Assembly: GCF_014199305.1 (NCBI RefSeq) | Contig: NZ_JACIJK010000012.1 | Coordinates: 43,823 to 107,822, forward strand | Source of the DNA: Sphingomonas aerophila | GTDB taxonomy: Bacteria > Pseudomonadota > Alphaproteobacteria > Sphingomonadales > Sphingomonadaceae | DNA length: 64,000 nucleotides | Direction of reading: 5' to 3' | Shown: one piece after another, positions 50,604 to 59,529 of the stretch | Layout of the letters: every line of letters starts with the position of its first letter | Numbering within the stretch: position 1 is the first letter of the stretch | Made by a program: the position numbers and the translations under genes | The notes under the pieces: generated by a model | The model's input: the letters and a program-made list of their open reading frames with translations, nothing else | What the model was told of the DNA's origin: nothing | Database searches by the model: none

Positions 50604-51884
50604 GTGCTGACGATTCGAGACATCATGGCGCGACACAAGGCGGGGGAGCGGGTTGGCATCACGTCGGTCTGCTCGGCCCACCCGCTGGTGATCGAAGCGA
50701 CGCTGCGTCACGCGCTGCGCACCGGGCAGGAGCTGGTGCTGATCGAGGCGACCTCGAACCAGGTCAACCAGGACGGCGGCTATACCGGCATGGTCCCCGC
50801 CGACTTCCACAAATTCGTGCACGGTATCGCTGCGGCGGCCGGGTTTTCGGCCGAGCGGCTGGTGCTCGGCGGTGATCATCTCGGCCCCAACGCCTGGACC
50901 GCGCTTTCCGCCGACGAGGCGATGGCTAAGGCGGAGGTGTTGGTCGCCGATTATGTTCGCGCGGGCTTCCGCAAGATCCACCTCGACTGCTCCATGAGTT
51001 GCGCCGACGACCCTGTGCCGCTGCCCGAGGCGACGATCGCCGAGCGCGCGGCGCGGCTGTGTGCCGCGAGCGAGGCGGCAGTCACGGATCCAGCCGACGC
51101 GCCGGTCTACGTGATCGGCACTGAGGTGCCAGTTCCGGGCGGCGCCGCCGAGGATCTCGGCGAGCTGGCCGTCACCACGCCCGCGGCGGCGTTGGCGACG
51201 CTCGACATGCACCAGCGGCTTTTCGCCGAGGCTGGGCTCGACGGCGCGTGGGAGCGGGTAATCGCGACGGTGGTGCAGCCGGGCGTGGAGTTCGACCACG
51301 ACAAGGTGATCGACTATCTTCCCGAGCGCGCCACCGCGCTGAGCCGCGCGATCGAACCGGTGGAGCGCATCGTATACGAGGCGCATTCGACCGACTACCA
51401 GACGGCCGAGGCGCTCGCCGCACTCGTTCGCGATCACTTCGCGATCCTCAAGGTGGGGCCGGGCGTAACCTTCGCGCTGCGCGAGGCGTTCTGGGCCCTC
51501 GACGCGATCGAAGCGGAGACGGTCCCGGCGGGCGAGCGTGCCGGATTGCGCTCGGCGACCATGGCGCAGATGCATGCCGACCCGCGCAACTGGCGCAAAT
51601 ACTATCATGCGCAAGGCGAGGCGCTCGACCTCCAGCTCCAGTACAGCCTATCGGACCGCATCCGTTATTATTGGGCAACCCCGGCGCTGGTCGAGGCGCA
51701 GGAGCGGCTGTTCGCAAACCTGCGCGACCAGCCGCCGACGCTGGCGCTGGTCAGCCAGTACCTGCCGATCGCCTACAATGCCGTGCGCCACGGCACCGCG
51801 ACACTCGACCCCGCCGACCTCGTCGTCGCGCACATCGGCGCGACGCTCGACGCCTATCACGGAGCCTGCCACCCCCATGCCTGA
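50604..51884 (+). CDS. agaZ: Tagatose-1,6-bisphosphate aldolase non-catalytic/kinase-type subunit (AgaZ/GatZ/KbaZ)
   Basis: A 426-residue GatZ/KbaZ-family protein: GERVGITSVCSAHPLVIEAT, LVLIEATSNQVNQDGGYTGM, LVLGGDHLGPNAW, FRKIHLDCSMSCADD and LKVGPGVTFALREAF are family blocks. The protein was described as a subunit of class II tagatose-bisphosphate aldolase, and is also proposed to act as tagatose-6-phosphate kinase in GalNAc and galactitol pathways. Cytosolic. Start is GTG with GAGGGGG in front. The catalytic GatY/KbaY subunit is not in this window and must be elsewhere or replaced by fructose-bisphosphate aldolase. The stop overlaps the agaS start by eight bases. Confidence 0.9.
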   Translation: MLTIRDIMARHKAGERVGITSVCSAHPLVIEATLRHALRTGQELVLIEATSNQVNQDGGYTGMVPADFHKFVHGIAAAAGFSAERLVLGGDHLGPNAWTALSADEAMAKAEVLVADYVRAGFRKIHLDCSMSCADDPVPLPEATIAERAARLCAASEAAVTDPADAPVYVIGTEVPVPGGAAEDLGELAVTTPAAALATLDMHQRLFAEAGLDGAWERVIATVVQPGVEFDHDKVIDYLPERATALSRAIEPVERIVYEAHSTDYQTAEALAALVRDHFAILKVGPGVTFALREAFWALDAIEAETVPAGERAGLRSATMAQMHADPRNWRKYYHAQGEALDLQLQYSLSDRIRYYWATPALVEAQERLFANLRDQPPTLALVSQYLPIAYNAVRHGTATLDPADLVVAHIGATLDAYHGACHPHA

Positions 51885-53016
51885 TACCTTGCTCGCCATT
51901 GCGCCGACTACGGATGGCGAAACCTGGACGGAGCGCGAGATCCGCCAGCAGCCCGCCACGCTCGGCGCAACGCAGGCGATCGTGGAGGCGCATCGCACCG
52001 CGATCGAGGCGTTCATCGCGCCGCTGCTGGCCCGGCCGGCCATGCGCGTGGTGCTGACCGGCGCCGGCACCTCCGCCTTTATCGGCGACACCCTTGCGCC
52101 ATACCTGTCGCAGCTCGCCGGGCGCCCGATCGAGTCGGTACCGACGACCGATATAGTCAGCGCGCCCGACCTGTACCTCCGGCGTGGGACGCCGTTGCTG
52201 CTCGTGTCGTTCGGCCGGTCGGGCAACAGCCCGGAGAGCTTGGCGGCGATCGACGTCGCCGACGCCGCGCTCGACGAGGTTCACCACCTCATCATCACCT
52301 GCAATCCCGACGGCGCCCTGGCGGCGCGCGGGGGCGAGCGCGCGTTCGTGCTGCTGCTGCCCGAGGAGACCCACGATCGCGGGTTCGCTATGACCTCCAG
52401 CTTCACTGCTATGATGCTGGCAGCCTTGTCGGTGTTCGGCGGCGTCGGCGGGGTGGGCGCGCGCGTGCCCGCGATCGCTGATGCGGTGGCGCAGGTGCTC
52501 GACCGGGCCGACCCGATCGTCAGCGATCTCGCCGGGCGCGGGTTCGACCGGGTCGTCTACCTCGGCAGCGGCGTCTTCAAGGGGCTGGCGCGCGAGGCCG
52601 CGCTGAAGCTGATGGAGCTGAGCGACGGCGCGGTCGTCACCGCCTTCGACACCGCCATGGGGTTCCGTCACGGGCCCAAGACGATCGTCACCTCAAGCAC
52701 CCTCATAGTCGTGTTCGTGTCGAATGATCCGCTCACCGCACGCTACGACCGCGACATCGTCGAAGAGCTGCGCGGCGACGGACGCTCGGGCGCGGTCGTG
52801 GTGATCGCGACATCCGGTGAGGGTGGCGACACGGTCACGGTCGAGGGACTGGCGCATGCATCCGATTGCGACCTGCTGTTCCCGTTCATCGTGCCTGCGC
52901 AACTGTTCGGACTGCGCGTGTCGGAGGCGCTGGGACTTACGCCCGACCAGCCCAACCGCACCGGCACCGTCAATCGCGTCGTCGAGGGCGTCCGTATATA
53001 CGCGGCGGACGCATGA
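51877..53016 (+). CDS. agaS: SIS-domain amino-sugar-6-phosphate deaminase/isomerase (AgaS-like)
   Basis: A 379-residue protein with two SIS sugar-isomerase domains: VVLTGAGTSAFIGDTLAPYL and VSFGRSGNSPESL in the first, RVVYLGSGVFKGLAREAALK and MGFRHGPKT in the second. AgaS proteins convert galactosamine-6-phosphate to tagatose-6-phosphate and ammonia; GlmS-type glutaminase is absent, so it is not a synthase. Cytosolic. It overlaps agaZ by eight bases and the kinase by four, so the three enzymes are coupled. Specificity for galactosamine versus glucosamine phosphate comes from the neighbouring agaZ, not from the motif. Confidence 0.9.
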   Translation: MPDTLLAIAPTTDGETWTEREIRQQPATLGATQAIVEAHRTAIEAFIAPLLARPAMRVVLTGAGTSAFIGDTLAPYLSQLAGRPIESVPTTDIVSAPDLYLRRGTPLLLVSFGRSGNSPESLAAIDVADAALDEVHHLIITCNPDGALAARGGERAFVLLLPEETHDRGFAMTSSFTAMMLAALSVFGGVGGVGARVPAIADAVAQVLDRADPIVSDLAGRGFDRVVYLGSGVFKGLAREAALKLMELSDGAVVTAFDTAMGFRHGPKTIVTSSTLIVVFVSNDPLTARYDRDIVEELRGDGRSGAVVVIATSGEGGDTVTVEGLAHASDCDLLFPFIVPAQLFGLRVSEALGLTPDQPNRTGTVNRVVEGVRIYAADA

Positions 53017-53969
53017 GCGCGACGCCGGTGTTCCTCGGCGTCGACGGCGGCGGCACCAAGACCGAGTTCGTTTGCATCGATGAGGAGGGCCGCCGACGCG
53101 CGGCGGTCAAGACCGGCTCCACCTATCATCCGGAGATCGGGCTGCCCGAGGTGCTGCGCCGACTGCAGGAGGGGGTGTCGGCCGCCTGCGCCGAGGCTGG
53201 CGTCGCGCCGGCCGATCTTGCCTACGCTTTCTTCGGGCTGCCTGCGTTCGGCGAGGACATGACGATCGACCCCCAGCTCGACGCCGCGTGCGGCGCGATG
53301 CTCGGTCACCGGCGGTACCGCTGCGAAAACGACATGGTATGCGGCTGGGCAGGGTCACTCGGCTGCGAGGACGGCATCAACATCGTCGCAGGCACCGGCT
53401 CGATCGGTTACGGCCAACACCGCGGCCGCGCTGCGCGCGCGGGTGGCTGGGGCGAAGTGTTCAGCGACGAAGGCTCAGCCTATTGGATTGCGCTGCGCGG
53501 GCTGACGATTTTTTCACGAATGAGCGACGGGCGCCTGCCCCGAGGCCCGCTTCACGAGCGGTTGCGCGCAGAGCTCGGGTTGAAGCACGATATCGACCTG
53601 TGCCAGCGGATCATGGGGCCGCCAGCGATGGCTCGGGCGGACATCGCCGGGCTCGCGCCGCTGGTGGTCGCCGCCGCCGACGATGGTGACGAGCAGGCGC
53701 TGGCTGTCCTGGATCGTGCGGCGGCGCACCTGGCCGCGATCGCGGCCGCGATCCGGGAGGAGCTGGGCTTCGCCGCCGACCAAGCGGTGCCGCTGTCCTG
53801 GTCGGGCAGCATTCTCAACAACGCCACGCGCGTCTACTCGCGATTCGTGGAAATAGTCGGCGCGACCGGCCGGTTCAGCCCGGTGACCCCGCGGGCTAGC
53901 CCTGCTCAAGGCGCCGCGCTCTACGCACGAAAACTGGCGGCCGAATCGCACGTGGAGATCTCGCACTAG
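53013..53969 (+). CDS. BadF/BadG-type ATPase: amino-sugar kinase (AgaK-like)
   Basis: A 318-residue ASKHA-fold kinase of the N-acetylglucosamine-kinase/BadF family: GVDGGGTKTEFVCID (phosphate 1), NDMVCGWAGSL, GINIVAGTGSIGYG (phosphate 2 region), GGWGEVFSDEGSAYWI, and SGSILNN (adenosine motif). Predicted to phosphorylate GalNAc, GlcNAc or the free amino sugar at C6 in the cytosol, producing the AgaS substrate. It starts within the agaS stop (ATGA) and ends the operon. No intrinsic terminator is obvious after it. Confidence 0.85.
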   Translation: MSATPVFLGVDGGGTKTEFVCIDEEGRRRAAVKTGSTYHPEIGLPEVLRRLQEGVSAACAEAGVAPADLAYAFFGLPAFGEDMTIDPQLDAACGAMLGHRRYRCENDMVCGWAGSLGCEDGINIVAGTGSIGYGQHRGRAARAGGWGEVFSDEGSAYWIALRGLTIFSRMSDGRLPRGPLHERLRAELGLKHDIDLCQRIMGPPAMARADIAGLAPLVVAAADDGDEQALAVLDRAAAHLAAIAAAIREELGFAADQAVPLSWSGSILNNATRVYSRFVEIVGATGRFSPVTPRASPAQGAALYARKLAAESHVEISH

Positions 53970-54390
53970 GCTATGCCGATCGACGTTGCTTCCTCGAGCG
54001 TCCGCCGAGGCTCAAACCGCCGCCGCCGATGAGACGCATCGCGGTCCGGAGCAGGTCCACAGCGGCCCCGCCGTCCAGCGTTGTGGCGGCCGCGCCGACG
54101 CGACGCCGCGCAAGAGCAGTCGCTTCAGAACCGCAGTGATCTGCCAGAACGTCGAGCGGACGGTTTGGTGGTCATCGAAGCCCGGCGGGTGACCTTGCCG
54201 GACATGGCGGCGCTGCGCAGGGCTGGGGACTTCAACGGCGCGTATCTCCATGCCGACGCGCCATAAAGCTCGGCAATGAAGCGCGTGCGCGGACAGTCCA
54301 CCTCAACCGCGTGGGACAGACCTTGGCGTCCACCTGAACGAATGACCGAAGCTGGCGCGCCAGAGGCCCGGATCGAACGGCTGGTTATAG
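53970..54390. other. 420 bp after the sugar operon without a gene
   Basis: No frame with motifs. The composition is high-GC and the frames present are Arg/Ala/Pro-rich, as expected from non-coding phase. Probably decayed sequence. Confidence 0.4.
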
Positions 54391-54705
54391 GTCCAAACGC
54401 CCGCTGGTCGCCAGACCGAGATCCTCAGTCTAGAGGTAAGCCGCGATCACGGCAGGAAGGGCACCGTCGTCATAATCGAGCATTTCGCACCTGACGCTTA
54501 TGGTCTCCTCATCCTGGCACCTGAGGTCGCGCTTGGCAGTGGCTGGCTCGGCGGCGACAGGGTGGTCGGTCGCGCAGCCATCCGTGGCCTGTTGGTCAAG
54601 GCCGCTCGTTTCAACGAAGATGAACGGCTGAGACTAACTATCCATCTGCCCAGCAGAGCGATCACCCTTCGGTTAGATGAGATCGAGCAATATCATCAAA
54701 CTTGA
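54391..54705 (+). pseudogene. Open frame lacking a start codon, possible gene remnant
   Basis: An uninterrupted frame of 104 codons between a TAG at 54,388 and a TGA at 54,703. It reads like real protein (GTVVIIEHFAPDAYGLLILA, then KAARFNEDERLRLTIHLPSR and RLDEIEQYHQ), but there is no ATG or GTG with a ribosome site near its beginning. I do not recognise the family. It is either the 3' remnant of a broken gene or an in-phase coincidence. Confidence 0.25.
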
Positions 54706-54837
54706 AACCGCTCCGTGATGGCGGCTGAACGGATGTCCGCTTCTGGATAGGGCCCTCAGCGGCCTGAATGACCGCAACTGGGTCATCGCGGTTCCCTGCG
54801 TTCGGTTCCGTGTGCGCGGGACTTCGTCCGTAGAGAG

Positions 54838-55272
54838 CTAGACGGTCAGCGCCCGCACGAAATCATCTGGCGGCGCGGCCTCTGGCCAGCTTGCCACGTT
54901 GGCCGGGATAACGACCCAGCGCTGGCGATAAGCCGTGAAGATGTGCGCAACGCAGTCGAGTTCCTCTGATCGGTCAAACGTGCCGGCGCGCACCACCGCG
55001 ACCCCGGGTCGGCGAGTGTTGGTGTTGTAGATACGCCCGTAGCAGGTGCTGCAGAACCGTTGGGTTGATGTACGATCCTCGGTTATGACTTCTTGGATGG
55101 ATATTGGCCCGGTCACGACTAGCCGATCTTCTGGCACGAGTGCCTGCACACTAAAGGCGCTACCCGTCCATCGCTGACACACGTGGCAGTGACACGCATA
55201 AACGCGGGGCAAGGCGTCTATCGCAATATGGTAGCTACATGCGCCGCATCGGCACTTGCCCCTGACCGTCAC
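54838..55272 (-). CDS. GFA-family zinc protein
   Basis: A 144-residue GFA (glutathione-dependent formaldehyde-activating enzyme-like) protein. Zinc ligands appear as CRCGACSY near the N-terminus, CHCHVCQRWTGSAF in the middle and RFCSTCYGRIY. The fold is a small beta sandwich with two zinc sites; despite the name most members have unknown substrates. Monocistronic. A second, different GFA gene lies at 58,256-58,675. Confidence 0.9.
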   Translation of the reverse strand: MTVRGKCRCGACSYHIAIDALPRVYACHCHVCQRWTGSAFSVQALVPEDRLVVTGPISIQEVITEDRTSTQRFCSTCYGRIYNTNTRRPGVAVVRAGTFDRSEELDCVAHIFTAYRQRWVVIPANVASWPEAAPPDDFVRALTV

Positions 55273-55469
55273 CGCTTTGACCTCTGTTCAGCTGCTATCC
55301 CGGTGCCTGAGTAGCTTGGCTGGAGCGATCCGCCGAGGGGAAAGGTGCACGAAGCAAGAAGCGTCTCTCGCGTGAAACGTGACAAACGGCGATACCGGGA
55401 GGCGCCGGAGCGGACCTGAAGGGGCGGCAACTGGGTCATGCGCGCAAGCCTGTCGCCTGTGCACCTCTC

Positions 55470-56654
55470 TCATCGCACCGACAACATTCGTGCCGCTCCC
55501 GACGAACCTTGGGATGGATTGGACCGCAAGGCACTTCCCTTGAGGCCGATCAGGGGCCGCAGCCATCCGATGCGTACGCCCGCGACGTAGAAGATCCAGC
55601 AGCAAGCGACGGTCGTCACGACCAGGATTGCGAACTCAACCAGCGGGCCAACGTGTAGCGGCAGCAGCGCTCCCTCGACCAGGACGATGATCGTCTGATG
55701 TACGATGTAGAAGGGGAAGGTCGCCTCGGCGAGTGTCGAGCGCCAGCGGTGATCGTGGTTCAACAAGCGTTCGGCGATGCCGATGAGCGCCGCAATCGCG
55801 GTCCAGGTCTCGAGATGGCGCGCTACGCGATAGGTCCAGAGCACGGCGGGCGAGTCCGGGAACGTGAAGTCCGGCCAGGCGAGCAGGAGGGCGGCGATGG
55901 TGGCGAAGCAAGCCAGCGCCACCGCGCCCGACGTCCGCCAGTGGCGGGCGAACGCCGCCATCACTATGGGCGAGCGGGCCATCGCGAAACCGAACAGGAA
56001 GGCTGGCACGTAGCGGAGGTGCGCGACTCCGTCGCCGACGAAGTCGTGAGTGTCCTCGACCTGGTGAAACAGCACAGTCTCGAGCAGCACGATATAGGCG
56101 GCCGGGATGACCAGCGCTCGCCAGCCGCCGAACACAGGGTCGAACAGCGCCTGCAGCCGGGCGCCGCCGACGATCGCCACGCCAATGGCGAGGCCGACGC
56201 TGTAGACCCACAGGTAGGCGACGAACCAGAGATGGTTGTAGGTCGGCAGCGCGATGCCATCGAGGAAGCGAAAGCGGAAGTAATCGTGCGCCAGGAAGTC
56301 GAGGTAGCCGCGCGCGTAGCCGTGCTGAGTTGTCAGTTCGATCCAGGCTTGCGGCGGCACGATCACCGCTACGCCGAACAGCAGCGGGATGAGCAACCTG
56401 GTGCTGCGGCTCCTTAGGAACGCACCTGCGCTTCCCGCCTTGGCCAGCAGCGCGCGGCTTGCGTAACCGGACACGACGAACAACAGCGTCAGCCGCCACG
56501 GGTTGGTCAGGAACATTGGGATCTCGACCCAGGCGAGCGGGTGGGCGGTCTTCACCTGAAAGCCCCAGGGCACGAAAACCATGCCGATGTGGTAGAGGAT
56601 CAGCAGGCCGAATGCGCCTATCCGGAGCCAGTCCATCCCGTAGTGCCGTTCCAT
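55470..56654 (-). CDS. Membrane acyltransferase (acyltransferase 3/OpgC type)
   Basis: A 394-residue inner-membrane protein with about ten helices. It begins YGMDWLRIGAFGLLILYHIG, the acyltransferase 3 opening with Asp-x-x-R-x-x-A and the following His, and has RLTLLFVVSGYASRALL and IPLLFGVAVIVPPQAW. These enzymes acylate periplasmic glucans, lipopolysaccharide or peptidoglycan. The 5' end faces the LytTR regulator gene 70 bases away, a divergent pairing found repeatedly in sphingomonads, which suggests that the regulator controls it. Substrate not deducible. Confidence 0.87.
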   Translation of the reverse strand: MERHYGMDWLRIGAFGLLILYHIGMVFVPWGFQVKTAHPLAWVEIPMFLTNPWRLTLLFVVSGYASRALLAKAGSAGAFLRSRSTRLLIPLLFGVAVIVPPQAWIELTTQHGYARGYLDFLAHDYFRFRFLDGIALPTYNHLWFVAYLWVYSVGLAIGVAIVGGARLQALFDPVFGGWRALVIPAAYIVLLETVLFHQVEDTHDFVGDGVAHLRYVPAFLFGFAMARSPIVMAAFARHWRTSGAVALACFATIAALLLAWPDFTFPDSPAVLWTYRVARHLETWTAIAALIGIAERLLNHDHRWRSTLAEATFPFYIVHQTIIVLVEGALLPLHVGPLVEFAILVVTTVACCWIFYVAGVRIGWLRPLIGLKGSALRSNPSQGSSGAARMLSVR

Positions 56655-56723
56655 GCATCGCCTCCGTGATATGGGTCGGCAGGCACGCTGGTCGGGGTCG
56701 TCGCGCACCGCTATGCTCGTGGG

Positions 56724-57629
56724 GTGGCAGGCGGGTCGGCAGGGACGACGCCCGGCCCGCCAGTGACGAGCGGCGGCTGGGGCGGGATGAACGGGGCGCA
56801 GCGCCGAGTGGCGCTGCTCGCCGCCTCGGGGTTCGTCATCGTCCTGCTGATGGTGCTGGTCGCGAACGCAGAGTCGACGATCAGCGATCTCAGGGCGGCC
56901 CATGCGAGCGTGCCCGACCATCTCGTCTGGTCCTGGGAGTGGTCGAGCATCGTTGGCTGGCTGAGCCTCGTACCGACCTTCTGGTGGACCACAGGGAAGC
57001 TGCGGTCACCACGCTTCCGTTGGCCCGTCATAGCTGTCGCCGCGTTGCTTGCGAGCGTACTCGCCTCGGCGTGGCACATCGTCGTCATGGTGGCCCTGCG
57101 CCACATCTACTATGCCGCGACCGGCGAGGGCCCATACCGCTTCTTCGGCGTGATCGGCGACCGCATCGCCTACGAGTACCGCAAGGACCTCGTCACCTTC
57201 GTCCAGTTCGTCGCGATCGCACTGGTTGTGCGCTGGATGATCGACCGCCAAGCCGATGCGCCAGCATCGACGCCGGCGGCTTCGTCGACCAAAGCTCCCA
57301 GGCATCTCGTCGTGACAGACGGACCGACACGGAACTCGGTGCCGATCCACGAAGTCGAGAGCGTCGCCTCGGCGGGAAACTACGTCGAGATCGCCTGGGC
57401 CGGGCGAACGCTCCTGCACCGCGCCACGCTCGCCGGCATGGAGGACGAGTTGGGTGAAGGGTTCGTCCGCGTCCATCGCGGGCTCATCGTGCGGGCTGAT
57501 GCGATCCGGGCACTGGAGGTCGAGCGCTCCGGCGACTTTGCCATCGGCCTCGCGAGTGGCGCCACCATGCGCGGCAGCAGGCGCTATCGCGACAATCTTA
57601 GGCGTTGGTCTGGCGAGACCGTAGTCTAA
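56724..57629 (+). CDS. Membrane-anchored LytTR DNA-binding regulator
   Basis: A 301-residue protein with three to four membrane helices in the first about 180 residues (VALLAASGFVIVLLMVLV; WPVIAVAALLASVLASAWHI; VQFVAIALVVRWMI), then a linker and a C-terminal LytTR domain (IHEVESVASAGNYVEIAW, GEGFVRVHRGLIVRADAI, YRDNLRRW). No response-regulator domain is present, so the membrane part probably senses a signal directly. The start may be the GTG at 56724 or the ATG at 56787. It is divergent from the acyltransferase gene. Confidence 0.88.
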   Translation: MAGGSAGTTPGPPVTSGGWGGMNGAQRRVALLAASGFVIVLLMVLVANAESTISDLRAAHASVPDHLVWSWEWSSIVGWLSLVPTFWWTTGKLRSPRFRWPVIAVAALLASVLASAWHIVVMVALRHIYYAATGEGPYRFFGVIGDRIAYEYRKDLVTFVQFVAIALVVRWMIDRQADAPASTPAASSTKAPRHLVVTDGPTRNSVPIHEVESVASAGNYVEIAWAGRTLLHRATLAGMEDELGEGFVRVHRGLIVRADAIRALEVERSGDFAIGLASGATMRGSRRYRDNLRRWSGETVV

Positions 57630-57630
57630 A

Positions 57631-58263
57631 TCAGTCCGCTGACGATCGCGGGGAACGACCGCGAGCGGTTCCTCGCTTCTCCTTGCGCGGGTGGATCGTC
57701 TCGCCTCGGCTCAGCATCGTCACCAACTCACCTACCTTGCCGGCCCGTTTCGCCGGCGACGACGCCTGCTGGATGCGGAACAGGATCGCGAACCGGTTGG
57801 CCGCATCCAGCGTATCGAACAGGGTCCGAGCAGCGGGCTCGGCATCGAGCGCAGCGATGAAGTCGGCATCAGGCGTCATCTCGCTCTGGCGGGCGTAGGC
57901 TGCCGCCCATCGTCCGTCGGCCTTGGCCTGCTCCACTTGCGTACGCCCTGCCGATCGCATGCGACCGGCGGCCTCGAGGCGCTCGACCCGCTCACGATTG
58001 ACCTGTGACCAGATGCTCTTCGCCCTGCGCGGCGTGAAGCGGGTCTTGAAGTAGTGCTTGTCAATGCGGCCAAGTTGGCCGTCGACCCAGCCATGAGCCA
58101 GCGCGCAGTCGATCGCCTCCGACTTGCTGACCGTCTCTTCAGGCGCGCCCTGCTTCGCAAAGCGGAGCCAAGCGCCCGGTGACGTGGCCCCGAGTTCGTC
58201 AAGCCATTCATCGAACGACGCGGCGTCGGGAAAGGTCAGCAGCGGCGAGCGATCGTCAGCCAT
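57631..58263 (-). CDS. YdeI/OmpD-associated family protein
   Basis: A 210-residue soluble protein: SFDEWLDELGATSPGAWLRF, SEAIDCALAHGWVDGQLGRI, KHYFKTRFTPRRAKSIWSQV and the C-terminal RTLFDTLDAANRFAILFRIQ are family blocks. YdeI proteins are linked to resistance to cationic peptides and low pH in enterobacteria, with unknown mechanism. The start at 58263 falls inside the end of the upstream GFA gene (eight-base overlap), so they are cotranslated. Confidence 0.9.
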   Translation of the reverse strand: MADDRSPLLTFPDAASFDEWLDELGATSPGAWLRFAKQGAPEETVSKSEAIDCALAHGWVDGQLGRIDKHYFKTRFTPRRAKSIWSQVNRERVERLEAAGRMRSAGRTQVEQAKADGRWAAAYARQSEMTPDADFIAALDAEPAARTLFDTLDAANRFAILFRIQQASSPAKRAGKVGELVTMLSRGETIHPRKEKRGTARGRSPRSSAD

Positions 58264-58675
58264 GGTCGGGGAGCCCGTCGAACTGCGGCAGCCCATCGGT
58301 AATGTGGAACCACGGCGCTTTCGATCCAACGAAGATATGCATGTTTGGCCTTATCGACGGCTCGTCAACAAGCGTGCCCATCGCGACATGCACATAGTTG
58401 CCGTCCCGTACGAGCGAGTACAGGAGCGACCCGCAGGCACGGCAACGGGCGTCATGGCCTTCCTCCACGTTGCCATACCGCAGGAGCTCAACATCTCCGC
58501 TCGTGAGCGTGAGCCGAGACGCCTTCGTGCCTGCCAGCGGCTTGAAAGCCGATCCGGTCGCGCGCCGGCATTGCGAGCAATGGCAGTTCATGGCGTACTC
58601 GAAAGTGTCGGCGACTTCATAGGTCACGGACCCGCACAGGCAGCTGCCGCTCAACGTTCGGTGTTCGACTGTCAT
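58256..58675 (-). CDS. GFA-family zinc protein (second)
   Basis: A 139-residue GFA protein: SGSCLCGSVTYEV, YAMNCHCSQCRRATGSAF and DARCRACGSLLY carry the zinc-binding cysteines. The start at 58675 is chosen because the family begins there; the frame remains open 94 codons further upstream without similarity. It overlaps ydeI-like by eight bases and precedes it in an operon. Confidence 0.9.
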   Translation of the reverse strand: MTVEHRTLSGSCLCGSVTYEVADTFEYAMNCHCSQCRRATGSAFKPLAGTKASRLTLTSGDVELLRYGNVEEGHDARCRACGSLLYSLVRDGNYVHVAMGTLVDEPSIRPNMHIFVGSKAPWFHITDGLPQFDGLPDHG

Positions 58676-59029
58676 GTCGGCTTCCCGATGTTCGGCTGAG
58701 CTTTCATCGCCTATCGTTTGTAGCGCCTCTGCCACGTCATGATCACCTGAAATGTGACCGGATGAGCTGGCAACTTCTATTGCCCAGCAGCGCAACGCGC
58801 GTGCACCAGCTTCTTCCGCAAGGGTGCTGTCAAAGCAACTGCACCGGGCGCCTTTGACGCGAGTTTCTGCCCCGTTTGCCGGCCGATCGGCAGGCAGACG
58901 CCAGTGTTCCCAGAACCGAGCCGAGCAAGTCCGCAGCACTGACAGCACGAACGGCATGCCCGGACCTAGCTAAAGGAGCCGTAAATTCCGGCTTCCGGAT
59001 CCTCGGTGCGTTACGTTTGACAGCACCCT
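58676..59029. other. 350 bp without a clear gene
   Basis: The minus frame of the GFA gene is open here (LAEEAGARALRCWAIEVASS) and could encode a small helical protein or an N-terminal extension, but nothing decides between these and chance. No other structure seen. Confidence 0.35.
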
Positions 59030-59482
59030 TTGATCTTTGGCCTGCTAGCTGCTGCTTCCCCTCTGAGCACGGCTAAGTCCGCCGCCACCTGCGAGGTGGG
59101 ACGTGTTGCTTTGCGCGACATGCCAAGCATCAATCACAATCCCGGCTTTGACACCTACTATGGCGGCGTCAGGCCAGATCGCCGCGACCTGTTGGCGGCG
59201 TGCCCTGAGCTATCGGCCGATCTCCCCGCCGGCTATCCTCTGGCGGACAATGAGGCTCGAGCGCGAGCGAAAGTCGGCGCCCCGATACCAGGAAAGAAGG
59301 TTCGGGAAGCGTTTATCTACTTCATCGACGTTCCCCAAGTGAGCGCAGATCTGAGAACGGCTGTCGTCCACATGGGATATTCCTGCACCGGCCTTTGCGG
59401 GGCAGATTTCGAGGCGCGCTACGTTCGAACCGCGCAGGGCTGGCGACTTCAGGAGGCAATCAGAACCCTGTCCGTCTCGTAG
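59030..59482 (+). CDS. Hypothetical exported protein
   Basis: A 150-residue protein starting at TTG (the only possible initiator after an in-frame TGA). The first about 22 residues (IFGLLAAASPLSTAKSAA) look like a short signal peptide. The rest contains DTYYGGVRPDRRDLLAACPE, a FIDVPQVSADLRTAVVHMGY strand pair and paired Cys in YSCTGLCGADFEARY. No family recognised. First member of the array of small genes that runs to the window end. Confidence 0.55.
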   Translation: MIFGLLAAASPLSTAKSAATCEVGRVALRDMPSINHNPGFDTYYGGVRPDRRDLLAACPELSADLPAGYPLADNEARARAKVGAPIPGKKVREAFIYFIDVPQVSADLRTAVVHMGYSCTGLCGADFEARYVRTAQGWRLQEAIRTLSVS

Positions 59483-59502
59483 ATACGCGGCACTGAAAGG
59501 CT

Positions 59503-59529
59503 GTCCCGATTGGGATGCTACTTTGGGAC
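59503..59529. repeat. 27-bp dyad repeat, copy 1
   Basis: GTCCC-N17-GGGAC, followed by TGTC. The inner sequence begins GATTGGGATG, as in copy 2 at 60,639. It lies just before and across the start of the next gene. Confidence 0.6.

Noticed and set aside
49491..51614. Minus-strand open frame of 707 codons opposite the EamA and agaZ-like genes
   Set aside because: Low-complexity Arg/Gly/His composition; both plus-strand genes have clear family blocks and coupled starts.
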